In this document: positions 1 through 6,541 of the stretch, piece after piece
Layout of the letters: the number at the start of each line of letters is the position of its first letter
Position numbering within the stretch: position 1 is the first letter of the stretch
From: a virus
Strand: one strand, 5' to 3'
Length of the DNA: 23,556 bases
IMG/VR virus record: IMGVR_UViG_3300042935_000263
Span: 1 to 23,556 of that record
Notes under the pieces: model-generated
Database searches by the model: none
What the model saw: only the letters and a program-made list of their open reading frames with translations
Told to the model about the DNA's origin: nothing
Position numbers and translations under genes: made by a program

Positions 1-44
1 AAGATGATTACGGCAAATGTTCTACGTGCAATGTCTAGCCACAT
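1..44 (-). CDS. Possible holin or small membrane protein (5' end only)
   Basis: An ATG lies 2 nt after the lysin stop codon and opens a frame that runs off the left edge of the window. The 14 visible residues are MWLDIARRTFAVII, a short amphipathic start turning hydrophobic, as in many small actinophage membrane proteins that follow the endolysin. A GTGAG sequence about 7 nt upstream could serve as ribosome binding site. The position straight after the endolysin gene, in the same direction, suggests a lysis cassette in which this protein permeabilises the membrane. Only the reading frame and start are seen; the membrane segment and holin role are inferred because the rest of the gene is missing. 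It could equally be an unrelated small ORF. Confidence 0.4.
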   Translation of the reverse strand, partial: MWLDIARRTFAVII

Positions 45-46
45 AT

Positions 47-688
47 TTAGCTCACTTTCAATATTTGGCCAACGCTAATAAGGTTGGCGTTTTTTATTTC
101 GTTTAGTTCTACCAGCTTGGCAACAGTGGTGTTGTTAGCTTTGGCAATCTTTGTAAGGTTGTCACCCTTTTTGACTGTGTAAGTTCCAGTAGCAGCAGGC
201 TTAGGAGCAACAGGCGCTTTAGGGGCAACAGGGGTAACAGGTGCTTTAGGTGCAGCAGGTGCAGCACCTTGCTGGGTTAAGAATGCTTCGTAGTCAAGAT
301 TGCCAGCGCCCATTGTAGGTCTTCCGCCAACACGGAATGAAAAATGAAGATGTGGGCCATAGCCATATTCTTTACCCAAGCCTGAAGCTCCGGAAAGTCC
401 AATAATCTGACCCTGCTTTACTTCCTGGCCCTGTAGCACGTCTATGCGGGATAAGTGAAGGTAGTCAGCTCTGTGTCCAGATGGAAAGTCTAGAAAGATC
501 ATGCGACCACCAGAACCAGTAAAGGTCGATACGATGCCAGAAACGACACCATCAGCAACAGCTTTTACTCCCGTACCAAAAGCAACGCCGTAGTCAATAC
601 CTGGGTTTACTGCAGGCTTTGCTCTATTTTTGTGACCCTCAAAGCTGTCGGTAATTTTACCTTCTACGGGCCTGATCCATGTTGACAT
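47..688 (-). CDS. Endolysin: M23 metallopeptidase domain plus C-terminal LysM
   Basis: 213 residues. Residues about 5-120 match an M23 (LytM/lysostaphin-type) zinc endopeptidase, which cuts peptide cross-links in peptidoglycan. Visible motifs are NPGIDYG (28-34), the catalytic-type His78 in YLHLS, and HLH at 113-115. The usual first zinc ligand, His of HxxxD, is Asn28 here, while Asp32 and His115 are present. An Ala/Pro/Lys-rich linker (about 140-167) leads to a single LysM module (about 168-213, [13 protein letters not shown]...) that should bind cell-wall glycan. There is no signal peptide, so export would need a holin, and a likely one begins just downstream. The ATG lies 1 nt after the previous stop, with no clear Shine-Dalgarno sequence, so translation is probably coupled. 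It could alternatively be a virion-associated wall hydrolase, given its place at the end of the tail-fibre unit. Confidence 0.88.
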   Translation of the reverse strand: MSTWIRPVEGKITDSFEGHKNRAKPAVNPGIDYGVAFGTGVKAVADGVVSGIVSTFTGSGGRMIFLDFPSGHRADYLHLSRIDVLQGQEVKQGQIIGLSGASGLGKEYGYGPHLHFSFRVGGRPTMGAGNLDYEAFLTQQGAAPAAPKAPVTPVAPKAPVAPKPAATGTYTVKKGDNLTKIAKANNTTVAKLVELNEIKNANLISVGQILKVS

Positions 689-689
689 T

Positions 690-884
690 TTACAGTGTCG
701 CTATTTCGTCTTCACTAAGTCCAAGTAGGGCAAGTTTAGCCAAAGCTGATTCTTTAGCTTGGATTTTTGCCAATTCCCCAGCCTCTCTAATGGAGACTTC
801 CTCTTGGTCAATTAAATAAGCTTCGTATTCCTCGTCTGTCATTTCACGAACAAGGTCATCTATTTGAATATTTGGTCTAGTCAT
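690..884 (-). CDS. Small acidic tail-associated hypothetical protein
   Basis: 64 residues, very acidic and predicted helical. The N-terminal half is rich in Glu/Asp ([13 protein letters not shown]) and the C-terminal half reads [21 protein letters not shown]. This AKLA-LGL-EDEI ending is a common signature of short proteins beside phage tail-fibre genes and of tail-fibre assembly-type C-termini. A chaperone or assembly role is therefore plausible but not shown. AAAGG lies 5 nt before the ATG. The start codon shares its A with the stop of the preceding fibre gene (TAATG), and the stop is 1 nt before the lysin start, so all three are probably translated together. No catalytic motif or membrane segment is visible. 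Confidence 0.72.
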   Translation of the reverse strand: MTRPNIQIDDLVREMTDEEYEAYLIDQEEVSIREAGELAKIQAKESALAKLALLGLSEDEIATL

Positions 885-1684
885 TATACCTTTCTGTATC
901 CGTAAACTACTATTGTTCCGCCTGTAAGAGTTCCAGCGCTGGGGGAAATTGTAAAAGCAGTATGTGAAGCGCCGTCAAGTATGAAGCCCGTGTAATTACC
1001 AGCAGCGACATTCGTGAAAAAAGAAGAAGAAACCTTGGTTGATCTTACCAGAAATGGATTGAAAACATCTACGAACAGCTCGTTACCATGACCTGCCCGA
1101 TTGAAACGGGAAACGTTGTTGTCCCAAAGGGAAGAAACACCTCCAGTTGAAAACAGGGTCTGTATCCCACCGCCATAGTAGGAAGCACTCGAACCAACAA
1201 ATTGAAGCCTTAAGTCTGGAGCAACAGCTGAATGCGATGAGGCTATTGTCATTATTCGGTAGTGGTCATAAGTAGAGTTAAAAATGTTTGACACCGTAAC
1301 GCTAGCAACGGCGGTTCCAATAGCGGTGGAGCTAATAAACTCCAAGCCTGGAGCTGCAGGCGCTGCTGGCGTGACCCATCCAGTAGCGTAATCTGTGCCG
1401 CTCGACTTAGCCAATACCTGACCAGTTGCTCCACCGGCTGGCACAAGCGTAGTCCACTGAGTAGCGTGATCTGTAGAGCTCGACTTGGTTAACGCCTGAC
1501 CAGCAGTTCCGCCAGTTGGTACGCGTGTAGAGTATGGCAGCGAATTCCACGCAGTTCCAGTTCCAATTTTGTGCTTACCAGTATCGGTTTCAAAGCCTAT
1601 TTCACCAGCAACTAGAGTAGGGTTAACACTTGTCCAGTTAGCAGCAGTATCCCTGCGTACTTGGATTTGGTTTACTCTAGGCAT
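884..1684 (-). CDS. Tail fibre / receptor-binding protein with Mtd-type N-terminal domain
   Basis: 266 residues. The first ~52 residues (QVRRDTAANW, NPTLVAGEIGFETDTG, KHKIGTGTAWNSLPY) match the N-terminal attachment domain first described in the Bordetella phage major tropism determinant and widespread in phage fibres. Two short repeats follow (GGTAGQALTKSS-TDHATQW and GGATGQVLAKSSGTDYATGW, about 58-105), which are common fibre-shaft modules. Residues about 112-266 are rich in Ser, Gly and aromatics, predicted beta, and end in GTIVVYGYRKV, as expected of a trimeric receptor-binding tip. GGAG precedes the ATG by about 6 nt. The fibre at 3659-5812 shares the N-terminal domain, so the two probably use the same docking site or form a branched complex. 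The receptor is unknown. Confidence 0.82.
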   Translation of the reverse strand: MPRVNQIQVRRDTAANWTSVNPTLVAGEIGFETDTGKHKIGTGTAWNSLPYSTRVPTGGTAGQALTKSSSTDHATQWTTLVPAGGATGQVLAKSSGTDYATGWVTPAAPAAPGLEFISSTAIGTAVASVTVSNIFNSTYDHYRIMTIASSHSAVAPDLRLQFVGSSASYYGGGIQTLFSTGGVSSLWDNNVSRFNRAGHGNELFVDVFNPFLVRSTKVSSSFFTNVAAGNYTGFILDGASHTAFTISPSAGTLTGGTIVVYGYRKV

Positions 1685-1720
1685 GAAATACTCCCGTAAT
1701 GATTATTGATCTAAGCCCCA

Positions 1721-1963
1721 TTATAGCGCATCTGGTGCAGTAAGTGGGGCAATAAACTCATCAAGCGCTTCATCGTAGGTATATCCAATGCCAGCGTAAC
1801 GACCTCTAATATTACCATTATACGAAGTACGCTTACATACTTGGCCTCTAAAGTTGCCGTACCAAGTTTCAGTATCCAGCCCTTCAATAAGCTCAGTTTC
1901 GTCAATGCCAGTAATAACTTCAGTTACTACATTGTTTTCATCTAAAAAAGCGTAATGTGCCAT
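1721..1963 (-). CDS. Small tail-associated protein of the MAHFA-LDENN-VV type
   Basis: 80 residues beginning MAHYAFLDENNVVTEVI, with SYNGNIRGRYAGIGYTYDEALDEFIAP near the end. This layout (start, Tyr-Asn-Gly-Asn-x-Arg, AGIGYTYD) is recognisable from short proteins in fibre/tail regions of aquatic phages, including cyanophages, where they are annotated as tail or hypothetical proteins. The function is unknown; an accessory fibre subunit is the simplest idea. The ATG at 1963 was chosen because homologues start with MAH and a GGGA box lies just upstream. The longer frame to 1990 would need a TTG start inside the preceding gene. A 36-nt gap without a gene separates it from the next fibre gene. One Cys is present, and there is no membrane segment. 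Confidence 0.75.
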   Translation of the reverse strand: MAHYAFLDENNVVTEVITGIDETELIEGLDTETWYGNFRGQVCKRTSYNGNIRGRYAGIGYTYDEALDEFIAPLTAPDAL

Positions 1964-1976
1964 TTTTTCCCATCTG

Positions 1977-3659
1977 TCAAAAATTAACAATTCCAGTGCC
2001 AGCCGTTATTGTCGTTACTTTAAATCCACCTGAAGGCGCGGCAGTTGTACCCGTTAACCCAGCACCAATTGTAATAGTGTAAATGTCTGGATATTTAAGA
2101 ATAACTACGCCAGAACCGCCTGCACCACCAGCAGCAGCAGCGTTTGTACCACCACCTCCACCACCACCCCCTCCACCGCGGTTTGCGGTTCCAGGCAGGC
2201 CAGCTACACCCGATCCTGATCCACCGTTTCCACCAACACTTGATCCACCAACACCGCTGTTTGAGCCACCACCTCCACCAGCATAAAATAATGAAGTTCC
2301 AGTTATTGAAGAAGCAAGTCCTATACCGCCAGCACTGGTTCCTTGCGAGCTAGAGGTTGAAGAGTTTCCTAGCCCACCAGCTCCACCTCCTCCACCACCT
2401 CTCCTAAAGGTAGAGCCATTAGAACCACCAGAACCACCATTGTTACCTTGTGAGGGGCTTGTTGCAGGAGTGTTGCCAGCACCTCCAGCAGCGTTAAAAG
2501 TAGCATTACCTCCACCACCTCCACCACCAGAACCACCAGAGCCACCCAAAGCGCTTGTAGAGTTATGCCCACCGCCCAGACCGCCCCCTGTTGCTGTAAT
2601 AACCGAGCAAACAGAGTTGGTTCCCTTTGTTGCTGATGCCCCTCCTGCCCCAACCGTAACCGTAAATAAACCAAGATCAGGCAAATTACCAGTAAGAAAA
2701 CCACCAGCTCCACCACCTCCAGCGCGGTCAGAGTTTGCGCCGTTTGTTCCTCCGCCTCCACCCCCAGCAACCACAAGGTACTCAGTAGCAACTCTTGCGG
2801 CAGATGAAAAACTTACATTCCCAGTTCCCGAGGTAATTGTTGTTACTCTATTGGTCCCTACGGCTGTAGTAGTGCCAACTAAGCCTGAGCCAATAATAAT
2901 AGTAAAAGTATTTGGGTACCTAAGAACCACTACACCAGAACCACCAGCACCTCCATTAAATACATCTCCAGATGCACCACCACCTCCACCAGTATTGACT
3001 GTTCCCGCGGTGTTTCCAGCTGAAGAAGTTCCAGTACCTCCACCAAAAGCATTTGTAAAAGGTCCACCTGTTTGAGTACCTCCACCACCTCCTCCACCAA
3101 CGCTTAATGAAGCGCCAGTAATGGTTGTAGTTATTCCTACACCGCTTGTTCCGTTACCTCCAACGCCTCCAGCACCACCACCACCACCTCCACGGTCAGT
3201 AGTAGGAGAGTTTCCTAATCCTCCAGCAAAACCTTGATTAGCAGTTCCTGCTCCACCGCTTTTAAAGGTTGAGGTATTATAACCAGAACCACCACCACCA
3301 GAACCACCAGTGCCAGCAGCACTTGTTCCAGAAACGGTTCCACGTCCTCCACCACCTCCACCGCCAATGGCAGTTAGAGAGGCAAAAACAGAGTCGCTGC
3401 CATTTGCGCCTTTATCGTTATCAACGGTAGATCCAGCACCACCTACGCCTACAGTGACCGTATAATTTACGCCAGTGTTGGCAAGAATTGGTAACTCGAG
3501 TGAACCTCCTCCACCAGTTTGCCCAACCGTACAACGAACACCACCAGCACCACCACCTCCAGCGTTGTTTCTACCTGCGCCTCCTCCCCCAGCAACAATT
3601 AGGTAGTCTAGGCTAAATGTCGATGACGAGCTAAGGGCTGCGCTCAGAATACCGCCCAT
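1977..3659 (-). CDS. Glycine-rich tail protein with two tandem domain copies
   Basis: About 560 residues, extremely rich in Gly with Ser/Thr/Asn/Ala. It consists of two homologous copies (about 18-284 and 293-559). Each opens with YL(I/V)VAGGGG, continues through poly-Gly tracts, and closes with GGSGVV(V/I)L(R/K)YP followed by a (T/I)IGxGL(V/T)GTT-VTTIT-GTG-V-F segment. This is the glycine-rich phage tail domain that forms bundles of polyglycine-II-like helices in some fibre tips, so a receptor-contact or fibre-tip role is likely. The ATG at 3659 overlaps the upstream stop as TAATG and is preferred over an in-frame TTG at 3689. On the DNA level the + strand shows dense CCACCACC tracts, which give spurious poly-Pro frames. 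No transmembrane or catalytic motif is visible. Confidence 0.82.
   Translation of the reverse strand: MGGILSAALSSSSTFSLDYLIVAGGGGAGRNNAGGGGAGGVRCTVGQTGGGGSLELPILANTGVNYTVTVGVGGAGSTVDNDKGANGSDSVFASLTAIGGGGGGGRGTVSGTSAAGTGGSGGGGSGYNTSTFKSGGAGTANQGFAGGLGNSPTTDRGGGGGGAGGVGGNGTSGVGITTTITGASLSVGGGGGGGTQTGGPFTNAFGGGTGTSSAGNTAGTVNTGGGGGASGDVFNGGAGGSGVVVLRYPNTFTIIIGSGLVGTTTAVGTNRVTTITSGTGNVSFSSAARVATEYLVVAGGGGGGTNGANSDRAGGGGAGGFLTGNLPDLGLFTVTVGAGGASATKGTNSVCSVITATGGGLGGGHNSTSALGGSGGSGGGGGGGNATFNAAGGAGNTPATSPSQGNNGGSGGSNGSTFRRGGGGGGAGGLGNSSTSSSQGTSAGGIGLASSITGTSLFYAGGGGGSNSGVGGSSVGGNGGSGSGVAGLPGTANRGGGGGGGGGGTNAAAAGGAGGSGVVILKYPDIYTITIGAGLTGTTAAPSGGFKVTTITAGTGIVNF
1980..3608 (-). repeat. Tandem duplication inside the glycine-rich tail gene
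   Basis: Two diverged copies of about 800 nt each (approximately 2808-3608 and 1980-2783) encode the same domain order: YL(I/V)VAGGGG start, poly-Gly body, GGSGVV closing strand and VTTIT tail. Differences are spread along the length, so the duplication is not very recent. Edges are approximate because they were set from the protein. Confidence 0.7.
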
Positions 3660-5812
3660 TAGGACAGTCCGTTTCCTGAAATGTACCAAAGAGTTGATGT
3701 GGTTTTTATAGCGGTAGCAATACCATGAGGTGCTAGCGTTCTGGAAACTCCAGCTCCACCAGTTCCAGAACCAGCCATAAGTAGAGTATCCGTAGTTATT
3801 GCAATGGTCATAGTTGCACCAGCGCCAGCAATAAATACAATGGTTGTTCCAACTGCTAACGGCACCGATCCATTGGCGGGGATGGTTACGGTCCTAGTGG
3901 CAGAAGCGTAAATACTTTCGCCAGCATCGGTTGCTGCAATAGTATAAGCGCCAGTAGTTCCAGCACCTGAGCTCTGCGGAATACCCATAAAACCAAGGCC
4001 ATTTGCTGCGCTTGTGTTTGTTCCGTCTGCGGGGGTTCCAGTTACTGTGCCAGTAAAGACAGGAGAAGCTACAGGAGCTAGGCCAGCTTCAGCAGGAGTT
4101 TGGTTTATCCACAATGAACTTGTGCTATCCCACGCTAAAACCTCATTGTCGGCAACGCTACCAACGCTAATGTCTACGTCATGGAGCTCGTCTATCTCAT
4201 AGCCGTTTTGAACTTTTACAAAAATCTCGCCATTGACGCTTTGAACACGAGTAACAACACCAAGATAAACGCTGTGAGCTGGCTTAGCTGGCGGAGATCC
4301 AAATACAAACTCACCTGCGGTAGAGGACAACCACACTGCTTGCCCAGCTGTAGCAGCATTAGTATTTAGCCCGTAAAGCAAACCCTCAGTAACAACATAG
4401 CCAATATCACCAGTGGCTAGGGCAGCCTCCAAAAGACCCATAGTTTTTGACGATGTAGCTTCGCTGTCAGCATCAGCAAGCGACACGTTCATGTTTGTTC
4501 CGCTAGCTGAAGATACGTAAACAACAGAGCCTTTTGGCATTGTTACGCCAGTGTTGTTCTTTACAAGGTGCTTGACCTGACCTGTGTAGTTATCAATCCA
4601 TTCAGCGTCATAGTTTGTTGCAGAGTTCTTGGCAAGAATCTGCCCCTCAGTACCCCCGACGGGGATACCATTTGCAGCGTTTGGAGCGTTAACCCACTGG
4701 GTGTTGTAGTCAGTGCTGTCGATCTTTGCTAGAAGTTGGTTAGCGGTTCCGCCAGTCTGGACTCCAGGGCCAGTTGCACCGGTTGCGCCAGTAGCACCAG
4801 TTGCACCGGTTGCGCCAGTAGGACCAGTTGCCCCAGTAGGACCGACTAAGGAAGTCGCAGATCCCCAGGCGCCTGCAGTCTTTGGGCCATAAATGTTGTT
4901 TGCTGCCGTATCAATGTAAAAGTCGCCATTTACACCAAGGCCAGCTGAGGGAACGCCCGAACCGCTCAGAACAGTCTTACCGTCTATTCCGTTTGTACCA
5001 TTTGTTCCATTCGTACCATTTATACCGTTTGTGCCGTTAGTTCCTGCTGCACCCGTGGCACCCGTGGCACCTGTGGCACCAACCGCACCAGTAGCACCAG
5101 TTGGTCCAGTTGGGCCAACTAAAGAAACTGAAGATCCCCAGGCACCTGCAGTTTTTGGGCCGTAAATTGCAGTCGCCGTTGTGTCTAAGTAAAAATCTCC
5201 ATCTACACCAGTACCTGCTGATGGGGCACCAGAGCCATTTAAAACGGTTTTACCATCTGTACCGTTGGTTCCATTTGTACCATTTGTACCGTTAGTACCA
5301 TTTGTCCCGTTAGTACCCGCCGCGCCAGTTGAGCCAGTAGCACCCGTTGCTCCTGTGGGGCCAACAATGGAGGTTGCGGCACCCCAGGCACCTGCTGCTT
5401 TTGGTCCGTAGATGTTATTAGTAGCAGTGTCAATGTAGAAGTCACCGTTTACGCCTAATCCAGCTGAAGGCACGCCAGATCCGTTTAGTAAAGTCTTACC
5501 GTCAATACCGTTGGTACCATTAGTACCGTTTGTTCCGTTAGTGCCAGCTGCACCCGTTGAACCTGTGGCACCTGTGGCACCAGTAGCACCAGTTGGGCCA
5601 GCAGCACCAGTAGCACCAGTTGGGCCAGCAGGGCCAGTTGCTCCAGTAGCGCCCTGAGTAAAGTAAGCTAGCGACGTCCAGACTGTAGAGCCGTTACCGA
5701 TCTTGATCTTGAGGGTATCGGTCTCAACGCCCATTTCACCCTGAGCAAGGGTGGGGTTGGCGGCAGTCCATTGCGCGGCTGTGCCACGTCTAAGCTGTAA
5801 GATTACTGCCAT
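3659..5812 (-). CDS. Collagen-like tail fibre with Mtd-type N-terminal attachment domain
   Basis: 717 residues. Residues 1-52 (ILQLRRGTAAQWTAANP, LAQGEMGVETDT, KIKIGNGSTVWTSLAY) form the same attachment domain as the fibre at 884-1684. Residues 54-350 alternate Gly-X-Y collagen-like tracts (GATG, GPTG and GTNG units) with three near-identical ~48-residue modules starting DGKT(L/V)L and ending GPK-AGAWG--S-VG. Two GG(T/E)-Q-LAK shaft repeats follow (~353-405), then a beta-rich region with an ELHDVDIS segment and a C-terminal tip rich in Thr/Ala/Gly (~600-717). It should trimerise as a long fibre. The ATG at 5812 has a strong GGAGGAG 5 nt upstream and overlaps the preceding stop (TAATG); a TTG 21 nt earlier is in frame but unnecessary. 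Host receptor unknown. Confidence 0.87.
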   Translation of the reverse strand: MAVILQLRRGTAAQWTAANPTLAQGEMGVETDTLKIKIGNGSTVWTSLAYFTQGATGATGPAGPTGATGAAGPTGATGATGATGSTGAAGTNGTNGTNGTNGIDGKTLLNGSGVPSAGLGVNGDFYIDTATNNIYGPKAAGAWGAATSIVGPTGATGATGSTGAAGTNGTNGTNGTNGTNGTNGTDGKTVLNGSGAPSAGTGVDGDFYLDTTATAIYGPKTAGAWGSSVSLVGPTGPTGATGAVGATGATGATGAAGTNGTNGINGTNGTNGTNGIDGKTVLSGSGVPSAGLGVNGDFYIDTAANNIYGPKTAGAWGSATSLVGPTGATGPTGATGATGATGATGATGPGVQTGGTANQLLAKIDSTDYNTQWVNAPNAANGIPVGGTEGQILAKNSATNYDAEWIDNYTGQVKHLVKNNTGVTMPKGSVVYVSSASGTNMNVSLADADSEATSSKTMGLLEAALATGDIGYVVTEGLLYGLNTNAATAGQAVWLSSTAGEFVFGSPPAKPAHSVYLGVVTRVQSVNGEIFVKVQNGYEIDELHDVDISVGSVADNEVLAWDSTSSLWINQTPAEAGLAPVASPVFTGTVTGTPADGTNTSAANGLGFMGIPQSSGAGTTGAYTIAATDAGESIYASATRTVTIPANGSVPLAVGTTIVFIAGAGATMTIAITTDTLLMAGSGTGGAGVSRTLAPHGIATAIKTTSTLWYISGNGLS
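4844..5506 (-). repeat. Three interspersed modules between collagen-like tracts
   Basis: Three copies of a ~144-nt module (approximately 5363-5506, 5117-5257 and 4844-4987) each encode DGKT-L-GSG-PSAG-GV-GDFY-DT, then IYGPK-AGAWG--S-VG. They are separated by Gly-X-Y tracts, mostly GTN followed upstream by GAT/GPT units. The number of GTN units differs between tracts, as expected from slippage or recombination. Confidence 0.85.
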
Positions 5813-6078
5813 TAGACTCCTCCGCCATCCCAAGCTGGAATTGGCGTATAAATTGTGCTAGGAATACCGCCGTCGATATTCCACAAGCCGCCTTCAATGT
5901 CTGAAAAACTTATTCTCTTAGATGTCTTACCATCGTGTACGTGATCTCCAGGGCTAGCCTGATTTGGGTTAGCTCCTAGTGTATGATGAGTAGCAAGCGG
6001 GTTTTCGTCAACATCAGAGTTAAGGTGAAGTTCCTTAACTTCCTGATATGTTAGTTGTGTACCGCCTGAAAAACCCAT
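5812..6078 (-). CDS. Small HxH-motif tail protein, first gene of the leftward unit
   Basis: 88 residues from the ATG at 6078 (MGFSGGTQLTYQEVKELHL...). It contains ATHHTLG-NPNQASPGDHVHDG (about 48-69), a motif seen in many phage tail and fibre proteins. Its HxH pairs can bind metal in trimeric tail tips and fibres, but that is not shown here. The C-terminus ends IPAWDGGGV. The frame extends to 6135 through an ATG at 6129 and a GTG at 6135, but those starts lie inside the divergent gene. The -10-like TGGTATTCTA just upstream places transcription start at 6078-6079, so the ATG at 6078 would be leaderless. The stop overlaps the collagen-like fibre start (TAATG). A connector between tail tip and fibres is a reasonable guess. 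Confidence 0.68.
   Translation of the reverse strand: MGFSGGTQLTYQEVKELHLNSDVDENPLATHHTLGANPNQASPGDHVHDGKTSKRISFSDIEGGLWNIDGGIPSTIYTPIPAWDGGGV
6018..6040. promoter_or_regulatory. Perfect 8-bp inverted repeat at the divergent control region
   Basis: AGTTAAGG (6018-6025), a 7-nt spacer, and CCTTAACT (6033-6040). It lies inside the 5' part of the leftward gene and directly upstream of a weak extended -10 (TGATATGTT, 6044-6052) facing right. It could be an operator, or a chance palindrome in coding sequence. Confidence 0.35.
6044..6052 (+). promoter_or_regulatory. Candidate rightward promoter (extended -10)
   Basis: TGATATGTT has the TGn extension and a TAnnnT-like core, and would start transcription near 6059, about 50 nt before the nuclease gene. 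There is no convincing -35 element at 17 bp. It overlaps leftward coding sequence. It is supported mainly by the need for a rightward promoter at the divergence point. Confidence 0.25.
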
Positions 6079-6084
6079 AGCTAA

Positions 6085-6094
6085 TAGAATACCA
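6085..6094 (-). promoter_or_regulatory. Extended -10 promoter of the leftward tail/lysis unit
   Basis: On the minus strand this reads TGGTATTCTA, i.e. TGn followed by TATTCT. The hexamer ends 7 nt before the ATG at 6078, so the predicted start of transcription is at or 1 nt before the start codon and the message would be leaderless, as is common in actinobacteria. The identical 10-mer precedes the capsid gene at 11807-11816. TTTACT occurs 20-21 nt upstream of the TATTCT core in both places and may be part of a shared promoter. Confidence 0.5.
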
Positions 6095-6097
6095 GAG

Positions 6098-6103
6098 AAG
6101 GAG
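6098..6103 (+). promoter_or_regulatory. Ribosome binding site that fixes a TTG start
   Basis: AAGGAG sits 6 nt before the TTG at 6110, an ideal spacing. No in-frame ATG or GTG exists nearby, so this site decides the start of the nuclease gene. Confidence 0.7.
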
Positions 6104-6109
6104 ACACTC

Positions 6110-6541
6110 TTGAGTAAATCTAAAGACATTGGCACACGTGCCGAGACCGCCGTTAGAAACTACCTTTTATCAGTTGGCTATGATCCAATGACAGCTCACC
6201 GTAACGTATTGAAAGGATCAGCCGATGAAGGAGACGTTTGGCTACGTGAAAGCTATGGCCTTATTGTATTTGAGATCAAAGGCGGGAAGTCTGCCAAAGA
6301 CGCCAGCCACGAACAAATAAGGAAATGGTATGAAGAAGCCGAAATTGAAAAAGCTAACGCTGATGGCAAGTTTGGTTTTCTTGTTACTCAGCGTGCTGGT
6401 GTTGGGTACCCCAGAGCCGGCGAATGGTGGGCCTACGCAAAGCTTAGCGATCTCATCTACCTAAGAACCAACATAGGCACCAATAGCGACACGCTAGTTC
6501 GCTTAACCCTTAAAGAGCTTGTATCATTAATTCATGGCTAA
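6110..6541 (+). CDS. PD-(D/E)XK nuclease, Holliday-junction-resolvase-like
   Basis: 143 residues with a TTG start. The N-terminus SKSKDIGTRAETAVRNYL carries the helix with Glu12 typical of resolvase-like nucleases. Asp42 (in EGDVW) and Glu55-x-Lys57 (in IVFEIKGG) complete a PD-(D/E)XK active site on the expected beta strands. Residues 77-91 (EAEIEKANADGKFGF) match the conserved helix and strand of small actinophage resolvase-like proteins. It probably cuts branched DNA, resolving replication or recombination intermediates so that the terminase can package a linear template. Its stop overlaps the terL start by 8 nt, which supports a packaging role. An HJ resolvase, VRR-type nuclease and other fold members cannot be separated by eye. 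Confidence 0.75.
   Translation: MSKSKDIGTRAETAVRNYLLSVGYDPMTAHRNVLKGSADEGDVWLRESYGLIVFEIKGGKSAKDASHEQIRKWYEEAEIEKANADGKFGFLVTQRAGVGYPRAGEWWAYAKLSDLIYLRTNIGTNSDTLVRLTLKELVSLIHG

Noticed and set aside
2083-3075. Plus-strand open frames rich in proline opposite the glycine-rich gene
   Set aside because: They are the antisense of GGN glycine codons (CCACCACC), have no credible ribosome binding site, and overlap a well-supported gene on the other strand.
3660-3689. Longer start of the glycine-rich protein at 3689
   Set aside because: That start is TTG inside the upstream gene, whereas the ATG at 3659 forms a TAATG junction like its neighbours.
4763-5653. CRISPR-like regular repeats
   Set aside because: The periodicity follows Gly-X-Y codons and three coding modules within one open frame; there are no unique spacers.
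884-5812. Diversity-generating retroelement linked to the Mtd-type fibres
   Set aside because: The shared N-terminal domain is only an attachment domain. I saw no reverse transcriptase, no template/variable repeat pair and no C-type lectin tip in the window.
5813-5833. Longer start of the collagen-like fibre at 5833
   Set aside because: It is a TTG without a good ribosome binding site. The ATG at 5812 has GGAGGAG at ideal distance and begins the conserved domain.
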